Part shown: positions 44,786 through 56,401 of the stretch, in pieces
Position numbering within the stretch: position 1 is the first letter of the stretch
How the letters are laid out: each line of letters opens with the position of its first letter
Source of the DNA: Sporobolomyces roseus
Taxonomy: Eukaryota; Basidiomycota; Microbotryomycetes; Sporidiobolales; Sporidiobolaceae
DNA length: 64,000 nucleotides
Direction: 5' to 3'
NCBI GenBank assembly: GCA_016617785.1
Contig: JADILM010000001.1
Coordinates: 3,658,001 to 3,722,000 of the forward strand
Program-made: the position numbers and the translations under genes
Notes under the pieces: generated by a model
The model's input: only the letters and a program-made list of their open reading frames with translations
The model's database searches: none
Told to the model about the DNA's origin: nothing

Positions 44786-46394
44786 GTCGCTGGATTGGTC
44801 TGATTGAGCTAGTGAGATGTGTGTGAGGTCTGATTGATCTAGTAGAGCTAGCTTGAGCTAGTATTCGAGAAGGTTTTTGAGAGTGAGGAAGAGTGAGAAG
44901 CAGCGAGTCGTCAGCGGAAGGTTGAACCTCTACCTCTAACTCTTCGAACCCAGAAAGTGCTCAGCTGTACTCGAGAAGCTTCCTTAGATTGTGGCTAACC
45001 TGCTCTTGCTGTTCTTGCGTATTTCTATCTCGTGTTCGTCTAGTTTCGCTCAGTTGCTCTCGTCTCGCTTCCGCCGTACCCAGCTCGAACGCTCGCCGTC
45101 GACACCGGCGTGAGACCAGACTGACTGTCAGCTCTACCTGAGGGTAACAGTGTCGCATGGACGCCAACATTTCATATGGCACGCCCGAATTCTCAAATTT
45201 CTCGAAGATTGTTTTTCTCGCTGCCGCTTCGCAGGCCTCACAATGCCGTCGCTTCCTGGCTGATGCTCGTCTCTGCAGCAACGGAACAAATACTGAGGGC
45301 TTTCGGTAGCTGCTGTGAGCCCTCCTGCCTGCTTGAAAGATGTGAGGAAATCCGCAACTTCGTCGAGCCGAAGTCACAAGTCACATTTTGTCTTCTCCCT
45401 GAAGCGATTCCTAAAGCTTCTCCACCTCGCAGAGAGACATTCAAGATGACGACGCGGATATTGGAGTAGAACGCGATGTTGAGCTACCGAGGAGGAGTCT
45501 TTCGAAGCTGACATTTCTTCGCAAACCTCGTCTTCTGCCTTACACAGGCTCGTCACGCGTTCCGAACAATACCTCTCCATACGGCACGTATGAGAACGAT
45601 ACACTCTATCGCTCCGAAGGCTCGGAATGGTAGTCCCAGGGTTTGTGTCCGCTCCTCGACCTTTTTCACCCTGAAATCGAAAGCCGACAAACTCTCCTCC
45701 TTCCATTTTCTGCACTTTTAATTTGCCTATTGCTCACCAGCCCTGTTGGATTCGAGTGTGCCAGTCTCTTGTCTGCCGAAAGCTGTGAGGAGGACTGGAG
45801 GAGTATTAGCGAGGAGAACTGATAGTGAGCGGACTCACTCGGAATTCCCTGAAGAAACACAAGTGAGGAGTTAGAGCAGAAGTGGGCATAACGAGTGCAG
45901 TGCAGCGAAACAAAGCGTCTCAAGAGCTGCAGAAGAGGGAGAGGAACGAAGCGAGGAAGCTGAGGAAAAGCATTTTGCGAGAGCTCCAAGAGCATTCGAA
46001 TATTCTTCGAACAGCGACAGAAACTCAGAGAAGCAGAAAGGGAAGCGCAAGACAGAAGAAGACAGGAAACGGGGGGAGTCGGGAGAATGGAAAACGAGGC
46101 AAAACGGGCGGAGAGAAGCCGACGAAAAAACAGCGAGTTTCGACTTTCCCTCTTTTCCTCCACACTAGACTCCCCTTTCCGCCTTCTATACCGCTTCCAC
46201 GTGAGTCCTCAGAGCTATCGGTATCCTCCAGACCATTTCACCATCGTCCCCAAGGTCTCTCGAAGTCGAAAAAGAGGTTGAAGGAAATCCCTTGATTCTC
46301 ATTCGCTTCTCGTCTCTCCCCTCCTCCCCCTCTCCCCTTCTTCTCCTCTTTCAACACTCGATTACTAACTCGACTCGCATTACTCGACTACAGT
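44786..46394. other. 1.6-kb divergent intergenic region PRE2 / ACO1
   Basis: Several splice-like signals and open frames occur on the minus strand (about 45380-46160) and one Lys/Arg-rich frame on the plus strand (45882-46295). None gives a recognisable protein. It may hold a non-coding or fast-evolving transcript. Confidence 0.4.
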
Positions 46395-49300
46395 ATGGTC
46401 TTAGTGCCCTCAGTTCGAGCTGCTGGGCTTCGTGCCCCTCGCCTCTCGCGCTCCCTCGCGACTCCCGCCGGAAACATTGGTGCTACTAAAGTTGCCATGT
46501 CTGCGTTCGACAAGGACTCTTACATCAACTATCAACGTATCGAAGACAACCTTGCCGTCGTTCGTTCCCGGTTAGTCCCAAATCCTCTTCACTCCTTCTT
46601 TGCTGTCTTGTCACGCTCGACTTTCACATCCCCACTCCATTTTACTCGCTATACCTGCATCTTTTCTGCTGTCCACCACCTTCTATAGGTATTTGACATA
46701 CTCCTTGATCGATGCTGACCCTTTTCATTCCTCCTTGTTTGCAGTCTCAACCGCCCTCTCACCCTTTCCGAGAAGATTCTTTACGGTCATCTCGACAACC
46801 CTCACGATGCCGATATCCGACCTGGAGCTTCCTACCTCAAACTTCGACCTGATGTGAGTTATTAGCAGTATCTTGGATAACGAATAGAGGGATACTGATT
46901 CACGTTATCTTTCTCCTCTCTTTTTCTTTTCGGATGGAAAACAGCGAGTTGCTTGCCAAGATGCTACCGCTCAAATGGCTCTCCTTCAATTCATGTCTGC
47001 TGGTCTCCCTACCGTTGCTGTCCCCACCACCGTTCACTGCGATCACTTGATCGAGGCGCAAACTGGAGGTGTCAAGGATTTGGCTCGTGCTAAGGATATC
47101 AACAAGGAGGTTTACGATTTCCTTGCTACTTGCACTGCCAAGTACGGTATTGGATTCTGGAAGCCCGGATCTGGTATCATTCATCAAGTTTGTCGAAACT
47201 TCGCTCTCTTTTCTTTCCCGGACGCTTTGAATTGATCACTCTCTCGACCTACAGATCATCCTCGAGAACTACGCTTTCCCCGGAGGTCTCATGATCGGTA
47301 CCGATTCTCACACTCCTAACGCTGGAGGTCTCGGTATGATCGCTGTCGGAGTTGGAGGAGCTGATGCCGTCGACGTTATCGCCGACCTTCCTTGGGAGCT
47401 CAAATGCCCTAAGCGCATTGGAGTAAAGCTTACTGGTGCTATCTCTGGATGGACCACTCCTAAAGGTGCGTTACTCTTCCTTTTGAATCTAGAGGAAACG
47501 AAAATACTCATTTTCTCGTCTTCAAATTATAGATGTTATCCTCAAGGTTGCTGGTATCCTTACTGTCAAGGGAGGAACTGGTGCTATCATCGAGTACTTC
47601 GGTGAAGGTGTCACTTCGCTCTCCTGCACTGGAATGGCCACCATCTGCAACATGGGTGCCGAAATTGGTGCCACTACCTCCCTCTTCCCTTACAACGAGC
47701 GAATGGGTCAATACCTCGACGCTACCAACCGTTCCGACATCCGATCCTACGCCGAACGATTCCAACACAACCTCCGAACTGATGAGAACGCCGAGTACGA
47801 TCAAGTTATCGAAATCAACCTCTCCGAACTCGAACCTCACATCAACGGTCCCTACACTCCCGATCTCGCAACTCCCCTTTCCAAGTTCGCCGCCGCCGTC
47901 AAGGAGAACAACTGGCCCGACAAGCTCTCAGTCGGTCTCATCGGATCCTGCACCAACTCTTCTTACGAGGACATGTCCCGTGCCGCTTCGATCGCTGAGG
48001 AGGCCGCTTCTCACGGACTCAAGGCCAAGTCTGGTTTCACCATCACTCCCGGATCCGAGCAAATTCGTGCCACCATCGCTCGTGACGGACAAATGGAGAA
48101 GCTCGAGGCTATCGGAGGTACCGTTCTTGCCAACGCTTGCGGACCTTGCATCGGACAGTGGGACCGACAAGACGTTCCCAAGGGTACCAAGAACTCTATC
48201 ATTACTTCCTACAACCGAAACTTCACTGGACGTAACGATGCCAACACTGCTACCCACGCTTTCGTCGCTTCTCCCGATCTCGTTACCGCCATGGTCTTCG
48301 GTGGATCCCTCTCTTTCAACCCTATGACCGACTCGCTCAAGGGTTCCGATGGAAAGGAATTCAAGTTCTCCGACCCTTCCGGAAAGGAACTTCCTCCTCG
48401 TGGTTACGATGCTGGTGAGAACACTTACCAAGCTCCTCCTTCCGACCGTGCGTCCGTCAACGTCATCGTCGACCCCAAGTCCGATCGTCTCCAACTCCTT
48501 CAACCTTTCAAACCTTGGGACGGAAAGGACCCCAAGGATCTCCCCGTTCTCATCAAGGCTACTGGAAAGTGCACCACCGATCACAGTACGCTCTCTCCCT
48601 TCCTTGTTTTCCACGATTCAAGCTGACCTCTTGGTCTTCTCTCACAGTCTCTGCTGGTGGACCTTGGCTCAAGTACCGAGGTCACCTCGAGAACATCTCC
48701 CAAAACGTGAGCCTTTTTCCTCTTTTTCTCTCCTTCTTCATTGTCGCTGACGAACTCACTATCGCAGTGCTTGATCGGTGCCATCAACGAGGCTAACGGA
48801 GAAGCCAACAAGATCCAAAACGTTCTCACGTGAGTTATCGCCGCTTTCGAACCTGTCGATTTGTACTGATTCATTCGCTTCTGCCTCATCCCTCACAGTG
48901 GAGAATGGGCTGGTGTTCCCCAAGTCGCTGCTCAATACCGTGACTCTGGTGTCGGATGGGTTGTTATCGGAGACGAGGTGAGCTTTTTCTTCCTCTTATG
49001 CTTCTCTCTTTTCTCGCTCCTGCCTGCATACGATACTGACGTATACCCTTCACGAGTGTACAGAACTACGGTGAGGGATCTTCCCGAGAACACGCCGCTC
49101 TCGAACCCCGTTTCCTCGGAGGAACTGCTGTCATCACCCGATCCTTCGCTCGTATCCACGAGACCAACCTCAAGAAGCAAGGTATGCTCCCCCTCAACTT
49201 CAAGAACCCTGCCGATTACGAGAAGGTCAAGTCGGACGACAAGGTCGACCTCGTCGGAATTACTGAACTCGCCGAAGGATCCCCCGTTACTCTCCGCCTT

Positions 49301-49487
49301 CACCACAAGGATGGCAAGACCGATGAGATCCAATTAACCCACACTTTTAATTCTGGACAAATTGAATGGTTCAAGGCAGGCAGTGCGTTGAACCGAATGT
49401 AAGTCGCGAAATCCGTCTCGGAACGAGAAAACGAACTTGAACTGATTCCGATTTTCGCTGATCTACAGGGCTCAAGCCAAGAAGTAA
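46395..49487 (+). CDS. ACO1: Mitochondrial aconitase
   Basis: TCA-cycle aconitate hydratase. A mitochondrial presequence ([20 protein letters not shown]) leads to [16 protein letters not shown]. Catalytic and cluster regions are visible: [49 protein letters not shown] and [11 protein letters not shown] (three 4Fe-4S cysteines), then NRNFTGRND and [20 protein letters not shown] with the active-site SREH. The C-terminal swivel domain ends [15 protein letters not shown], the last five residues on a separate exon. Introns are few in the centre: one exon (about 47533-48583) is over 1 kb, and the flanks are more fragmented. The exon has strong codon bias toward C-ending codons, fitting high expression. 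Confidence 0.97.
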
Positions 49488-50110
49488 TCTACTCAACCAT
49501 CTCCTGATACCACTTCCTATCGCCCTCTCGCCTCTCCTCCCGTCTAAAATTCTTTGGGTTCGGAAAAACTTCTAATCGGTTCATCCTCTTTTTCCGTCGT
49601 TGTTTCTTTTTGCATTACTTTCCTTTTCTGTTCGGTGTAACGGGTGCGGCGTGAAGGGTGTGCAGGTTGAGCGGGTTTAAGGTTGGAGGAGACGAAGGAG
49701 TTTGATACGTTCGCTTTTTCGAAACTTTCGACATCTTCCCTCTCCTCTCCCTTTCCTTCTCTCCCTCTCACTCGATCGTCTACCCCTTTTACTGTCGTTC
49801 CCGATCTTTCCCTCCCACCTTCGACCCTTTCATTACCCTACTCCCGTTTTACTCCACTCTCTCTCTCTCTTTTTGTGCTCTACTCTTCTCGAATATAGTT
49901 CCAAGCTGTACTTTCCCAAATCCTGAAACTCTTGCCCTCGTAACACTCTCTCCTGAACAAGTTGCATTACTAAGCGAGAAAGTTTTGGAATGCTTGCGAT
50001 TGGACATTCGGATAAAAAGCGTTTGAGTTACCCGAAGAGCTCTCATCTCGCCTCTCCTCCTCTTCTCCCGCTTCTCTTACTTTCCTCTTCAAACGCGCCA
50101 CATTACTACA
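49488..50110. other. Intergenic stretch ACO1 to acyl-CoA dehydrogenase
   Basis: 3' UTR and 5' leader sequence, CT-rich around 49740-49880. No gene is recognised. Confidence 0.5.
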
Positions 50111-52942
50111 ATGTCTGCTATTCCTTACCCTTCCAAGACCAACTACCTTCGCGTACCCGATACGGCTACCAAGAAGAAGGATCAACTCAAGGGATTCTCG
50201 ATTGAAGAAGTAGCAAAAGTAAGCCTCCCTACATTGTACAGGCTACCGGTACTAGTGGAGAGTATCAAGGAGGTGTCCATGGAGCTCTAGAATGGGTATC
50301 ACTCGATGTACAGACTCAGGAGGACGCAAAGAGACGGTGCGGGGTAGGCGGCGAGTTTCGAGATGGACACCTCTCGATCGAATAAGGCGACGAGACGAGC
50401 CAGACGCGCATAAGGAGATGTATCAGATTGACTACAGGCAGGACGACAACGAAACAGGCAGCTCGTTGGTGTTGACCCGTTTTCTCGAGCATTCGAAGAC
50501 TGACCTTTTCGCAATCGGTGAAACAGCACAACAAACCTGATGACCTTTGGATCATCGTCGATTCTGCTGTCTATGACTTGTCGAAGTTCGTAGATATGCA
50601 CCCTGGAGGAGGTCACGTCCTCGTTCAAGTGGCGGGTCAAGGTTCGTCTTCATTCGTCTCTCTTCGCAAGTCGACTTCATTCTCAGATCGCTGATACTCT
50701 CCACGCTCCATATAGATGCCACTGAAGCCTTCTTTGGTCTCCACCGATCTGAAGTTCTCAAGAAGTACGGTCGATACATTATCGGAACTGTCGAAGGACA
50801 GAAACCTCGTTACATTCTCCCAACTGCTGGAGCTCTCTCTCCTGTTCCTTACGCCGAACCTACCTGGATCCGTGAAGGCTTCAAGTCACCTTACTACAAG
50901 GACAGTCACCGTGCTCTTCAAAAAGCTGTTCGAGAGTTCACCGACGAACATGTCGTTCCCGATGCTCAACTTCACGAGAAGGACGGAAAGCGCCCTACTG
51001 TCGAACTCATCCAGAAGATGGGTGAGATTCACATGAACGCTATGGTACGCTTCCATCCTCTTTCTTGAGTGATAGACGCGGCTTTGGCTGACATTACTTC
51101 GCTTCGTAGCGTCTCGGTCCTGGCAAACTTCTTCACGGATTGACCCTTCCTGGAGGAGTCAAGGGAGAAGAGTTTGATTACTTCCACGAGTACGCCCCTT
51201 TCCTCTGGTCATCTTCCTGATTCTCACTAAACCCTTCGTTTGTTTTTAGGCAAATCGTTACTCAAGAACTCGTTCGAGGTGGTGCTCGAGGTAAGTGTTC
51301 CCCATGGATCGGGCATCATTGAACTACACTGATGCGTCCTTCGGTACTCATCAGGTTACGCTGATGGTCTTCAAGGAGGTATGGTTATCGGTGTAAGCTT
51401 TCTCCCTCCTTTTTCTCTCCGACATGTCTTCGTTACTGATCGTGTCCGCTCCCCTGTACAGCTTCCTCCCGTCATGAACTTTGGATCAGATGCTCTCAAG
51501 AAGGAGATCATTCCTGAGGTTCTCGCTGGACGAAAGTGGATCTGTTTGGCTATTACCGAAGTAAGCAATTTTTACTCTTCCTACTCAGTGCTCGGACTTA
51601 TCTCATTCGAACCGCTTACTAGGCTTTTGCTGGATCTGATGTCGCTGGATTGAGGACGACCGCTGTCAAGACTCCTGATGGAAAGCACTACATTGTCAAC
51701 GGAACCAAGAAATGGATCACCAAGTACGCTCTTCACCTCACTCTCCCTTCTCTCTCATGATCGCTTATCCTCTCCCTCACTCGCAGCGGTAACTTCTCTG
51801 ATTACTTCTCGGTCGGTGTCAACACTGGAAATGGTCTTTCCATGCTTTTGATTCCTCGTCAAGAAGGTGTCGAAACTAAATTGATCAAGACTTCCTGTAA
51901 GACGCTTCTCTCTGTCTCCTATCTCCCAAGCGTTCGAGCTGACACGGTCAATACTACAATGTCTTAGACTCCACCACCGCTGGAACTGCTTACGTTACCT
52001 TCGACAACGTCAAGGTTCCCGTCGAGAACCTTCTCGGAAAAGAGGGCAAGGGTGTACGTCTCATTTGATCGTCTCTCTCTGCTCGAGGTCTTCGCTGACA
52101 GCATGGTCCGCACCGTCTAGATCTTCGTCATTCTTTCCAACTTCAAGTGAGACCCCTTTCGCTTTCGCTTCTCTCGTCTGCTCTTTACTAATTCTATTGC
52201 TTCCTTCAGCCACGAACGTTGGGTCATGTGCTGTGGATCTGTCGCTGGAAGTCGTATGATCGTCGAAGAGTGCTTCAAGTGGGCTCATCAACGCAAGGCT
52301 TTCGGCAAACCCCTAATCGAACTCGCTGTTATCCGTGCGAAGCTCGCTGCCATGTTCCAAAAGGTCGAAGCTGCTCAAGCTTACCTCGAGAACATCAGTA
52401 TGTCTTTCGCCACATTCTGCAACAGATCGATTGAGCTGACTCGATCTCGTTTTTCTTTCTTTCAGCTTTCCAAATGTGCAACATGTCGTACGCTCAACAA
52501 GCTGATGCGCTCGCTGGTCCTATCGGTCTCCTCAAGACCTTCTGTACTCGTTGCGCTGGAGACATCGTCGACGATGCTGTTCAAATCTTTGGTGGTCGTG
52601 CTATCACTCAAGGAGGAAGTGAGTTTTCCGTCCCTTTCCTTCTGTCGCTGCCCCTCGCCCAGTAGCTGACTCTTCACCTCTTCTGTAGTGGGTGGACTTA
52701 TCGAGATGGCTCAGAGATCGCAGAAGTTCGACGCTTTGTTGGGAGGAGCTGTTCGTCTCATCTTCTCTTCTTCTACTGCTTACTCAGCTGACACGTATCT
52801 CTTCTGACACACAGGAGGAAGTATTGGCCGATCTCGGAGTCCGACAGGCTTCTCGCAAGATGCCCAAGGCAGTACTCTGTGAGCCTTTCTCGAGCGTCTC
52901 GCTCATTCCATCAAACTGACATTTCCCTCTCTCGACACAGAA
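50111..52942 (+). CDS. Acyl-CoA dehydrogenase with N-terminal cytochrome b5 domain
   Basis: Fusion of a cytochrome b5-like heme domain to an FAD acyl-CoA dehydrogenase. The b5 part has [20 protein letters not shown] with the heme-ligand motif HPGGGHVL, and the second ligand in GLHRSEVL. The dehydrogenase part has [73 protein letters not shown] and QRKAFGKPL, ending [18 protein letters not shown]. No mitochondrial presequence is evident. Intron 1 (about 50220-50531) is long. The end is KAVL followed by a stop assembled across an intron: T at 52878 plus AA at 52941-52942. Without splicing, translation would run 12 more codons to TGA 52917-52919. Confidence 0.92.
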
Positions 52943-53447
52943 AGAATCTCGCCTCTCTACTCTCCCTTCGACACTCGTGCTATACCCTTCGTTCCCCTCA
53001 CTAGAGTGTCAAAACTCGCTTGTTGTTCCATCTTCCCTTTCAATCGGTTTTACTCTATTCCGCCATTTTTCTCGTTTCGACTCTATGGGTTCTACTTCCA
53101 GGGTTTACATTCTTTCGTTGTACCTTTCACACTCTTTCACTCGTTTCGAGACGCAATTCAAAGAACAATTCAGTGCCATTCACTTTGAGCGGATCTGTTC
53201 GAGGCGAAGTTGCGCAAGAAAAGCAAAAGAAAAGGATACTTGAGAGATGGTGAGCAAAGGGTTCGTCAAGTCGGTCACAGCTCTCCCTCACTTATCGACG
53301 GTCTCTCATCGATGCTCTCCCGGTTTCATCGAACCGAGAAGAAGCAAGCTCCTACATCGTCAACATTTCGAGATTTCGCACAGTTCGCAAAGAGGATTGG
53401 ATTTCGCTTTGTTCGTTGTTCGCGCTTCTTCCACTTGCTACCGACAG
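52943..53447. other. Intergenic / 5' UTR upstream of PKA-type kinase
   Basis: An upstream in-frame ATG occurs at 53247, directly followed by GTGAGC, and CCGACAG immediately precedes the chosen ATG at 53448. A leader intron between the two is therefore plausible. No separate gene is seen. Confidence 0.4.
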
Positions 53448-55831
53448 ATGGACAGGAAGAGATCATCTCGAGAGCTTCCTGAAGGCTCTCCAGTGACAAG
53501 ACGAATGCGACTCGACACACTAAACCCAAACGTTACCCCTTTCTTAACTTTCCCTTCACCTCCACCTCGAACCTCGTCTGCTCTCTCGGATCCTGTCCGC
53601 CCTACGACCATATTTGAAGGTCTAGAGGACTCCAACGACTTCAACTTTGATCCCCTCGCCTTCCTTGAGAGTCTGAGCAACTCTCCTATTCCTCCATCTT
53701 CAACTAGCTACACACGCCCTCAAACCTACCAAGCCGACTACGAATCATTACCGACTGACTTTCAAGTGCTTGGCAACCCTTACTTGACCGCTATGCCCTC
53801 TCCTCCTTTAGTAGCAGCCGACCAGAGATTAGGGTTAATTGGTCGAGAGGCTACTCCCCACAGTCAACCTGTGAGTCTGCCCACCCTTTCTATCCTATTC
53901 TGAGCTACTATGAATGTACTCGAGCTAGTCTCAGCACGCAAATCACGAGTTGGAGAGCTGATGCAACCTTCCTCCAAAGGGAAGCAACTCGGAGCCTCTC
54001 CTCGGATATCCGTCAACGTCTGCCACGAGCTATTCGACCCCAGCCCTTTCTCCAGAGAGCGTATCACTTTCCTCCTCTGGAGAACACGGCATCGCGACTA
54101 CTCCCGCCGCTTCCTTTCCTTCCCCTCAAGTTTATCTCTCCCCTCAGCCGGCTTCTCAAGGGATTCCACCTTATGACAGTATGGCCATCGACGACGGACA
54201 AGGATTAGGGTTACAACAAATGAACTTTGAACCGGCAGCTGGATCTGGAGAGTACAAACCGAAACAACCTCTCGCTGCGAATACTCCAGTACCTTCTCCC
54301 GCTCAAACTCCCTCGGGACGACCGAAAAGACCTCCTCCCCCTGACGTCCCAAGGAAAGGTGTCGACATCGGTCTATCTCTCGCAGACTTTGACATGCTCG
54401 ACACTCTCGGGTGAGTTCATCGTTGCGATTCTCGGTGAATTAAGCCCTAAAAGAAACTAACCCTTGTTGATACTTGCCTATTGATAGAACCGGTACATTC
54501 GGCAAAGTCCTACTCGCTCGATTGCGAACGTCTCCATCACGTCCATCGCAGAATCAGCCACTTTACTTCGCGATGAAAGTTCTCGAGAAGAATACGATCG
54601 TTCGTTTGCGACAAGTTGAGCATGTCAATTCGGAACGGAGTACCCTCGCACTCATTCAACATCCTTTCATCGTCAATCTGTGCGTATCTCCTCGTAATCA
54701 TGGCTCGCAACTTGTCCTGACAGATTCCGAATCACAGCTTTTGCACTTTTCAAGACGAACAAAACCTTTACCTTCTTCTCGAATACGTTCAAGGAGGAGA
54801 ACTCTTCTCGCATCTTCGACGAGCTGGTCGATTCTCAGCAGACGTAACGAGGTTTTACATCGCGAATCTCGTCCTCGCTCTCGAACATCTACATCAGCAG
54901 GATATCATCTATCGGTGAGTCTCATCTTCTTCTCCTTTTACAACTTGTTGACCTGAGGTCTATACTCCTGCACAGTGACCTGAAACCAGAGAATCTCTTG
55001 ATCGGAGCAGATGGTCATATCAAAGTGACAGATTTCGGTTTCGTGAGTTTCGCAAGTACTTTTCCCTCCTTTGACTTTCACTTATCACGCTCGAATTTTC
55101 AGGCCAAGTACGTCCCCGATCGAACGTGGACACTTTGCGGAACGCCTGAATATCTAGCACCCGAAATCGTGAGTTGCAATCCGCTCGAAGTGGCATTTTC
55201 GCTTACTCACTGACTCGGTTTGATCACTAGATCACCGCGACTGGACATGGAGCAGCGGCCGATTGGTGGGCGCTCGGTATTCTACTCTTCGAACTCCTAG
55301 CTGGTTATCCACCGTTCTTCGCCGACAATCCTCTCGAGATCTACGAAAAGATTTTGACGGGGAAATTCTCCGTTCCTCATCACATTGACCCCGTCGCAAA
55401 GGATCTAATTCGACGGCTGTTAACTGCTGATCTCACGAAGAGGCTGGGGAACTTGAATGGTGCTGCTCAAGACGTCAAGATGCATCGCTGGTTCGAAGGA
55501 GTAGATTGGGAGGCAGTCAAGAGAAAGGAGATCAGAGTGAGTTTGCATTTCTTTGTCTCGTTTACACCGAGCGCTCACCTTTCCTCCGCTCACACAGGCT
55601 CCTATCGTTCCACTTACCCACATTCCCGGCGACTCGTCAAATTTCGAACGATTCCCTGTCGCCGATCCGACAACTATGCCTGGAATCTTCCGAGCCATGT
55701 CAGAGCGAAAGTATGGATTCTCTGCACCTATAGGTCCCGATCCTTGTAAGCCCCTTCCCTCAGCTTTTCCTGCTGATTGTAATTGCTAACAGAGCTTGAA
55801 TGCAGATGGTTACCTCTTCCCAAACTTCTGA
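53448..55831 (+). CDS. PKA1: cAMP-dependent protein kinase catalytic subunit-like AGC kinase
   Basis: AGC Ser/Thr kinase most like PKA catalytic subunits. A long disordered Ser/Pro-rich N-terminal extension (about 270 residues) precedes the domain start [20 protein letters not shown]. Motifs: [20 protein letters not shown] with the VAIK-type Lys, [11 protein letters not shown] catalytic loop, VTDFGFAK, activation loop [16 protein letters not shown] with the PDK1-site Thr, and [17 protein letters not shown]. The C-terminal tail ends GYLFPNF, resembling the PKA FxxF end, on a last coding exon of 26 nt. Many small introns. The start at 53448 is preferred; an in-frame ATG at 53247 would add 67 unconserved-looking residues. 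Confidence 0.9.
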
Positions 55832-56401
55832 TGATCTCCTTCGTTGTCGAATTTACCTACACGCCGTTATACCACGATTTATTTACTACTACCCCTCAGA
55901 TACCTTTACCACTACTCGTCGTTTCCCAAATCGCAAAGCTCATCTCGCAAACCCCCTGCATCCCCGTCGTTTTCCTCTATTCCCCCTTCGTCGTTTCTTT
56001 TCCCTCTTGTGCATCTCACTAGATCGTTGTTATATGCCAAATTATACACGCAAGCTATACGACACCAGACTGTCTTTCTTCTCTGTAGTCAACTAACTAT
56101 ATCGTCGTCTTTACAAGTCAGCTGTACGAGCTCAGAAGGGTCACCCTCGACGAGACAGAAGATACGAGAGTAGAGGGTCTACGCGTGCTGGCTTTAATGA
56201 GAAGAGCGAGAGACTCGATAAGCTCAGAATTCGTGGTCGATTTGAACGATTCAATGCAAGGATGGTATAGACAAAACAGAGTGATGAAGTAGTATGATAA
56301 AGAGGGTATGCAAATCACAACAATGGAGGAGACGAACGATGATGATGAAGGGATGACAAAACAATGCAAAGGGTATCGTAAAAAAATAAATGAAGGGAAG
56401 T
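55832..56401. other. Convergent 3' region between kinase and H2C2 protein gene
   Basis: 570 bp of 3' UTR sequence; nothing recognised. Confidence 0.5.

Noticed and set aside
47928..48614. Long antisense frame inside aconitase
   Set aside because: It is a shadow of the codon-biased ACO1 exon; the sense protein is unambiguous.
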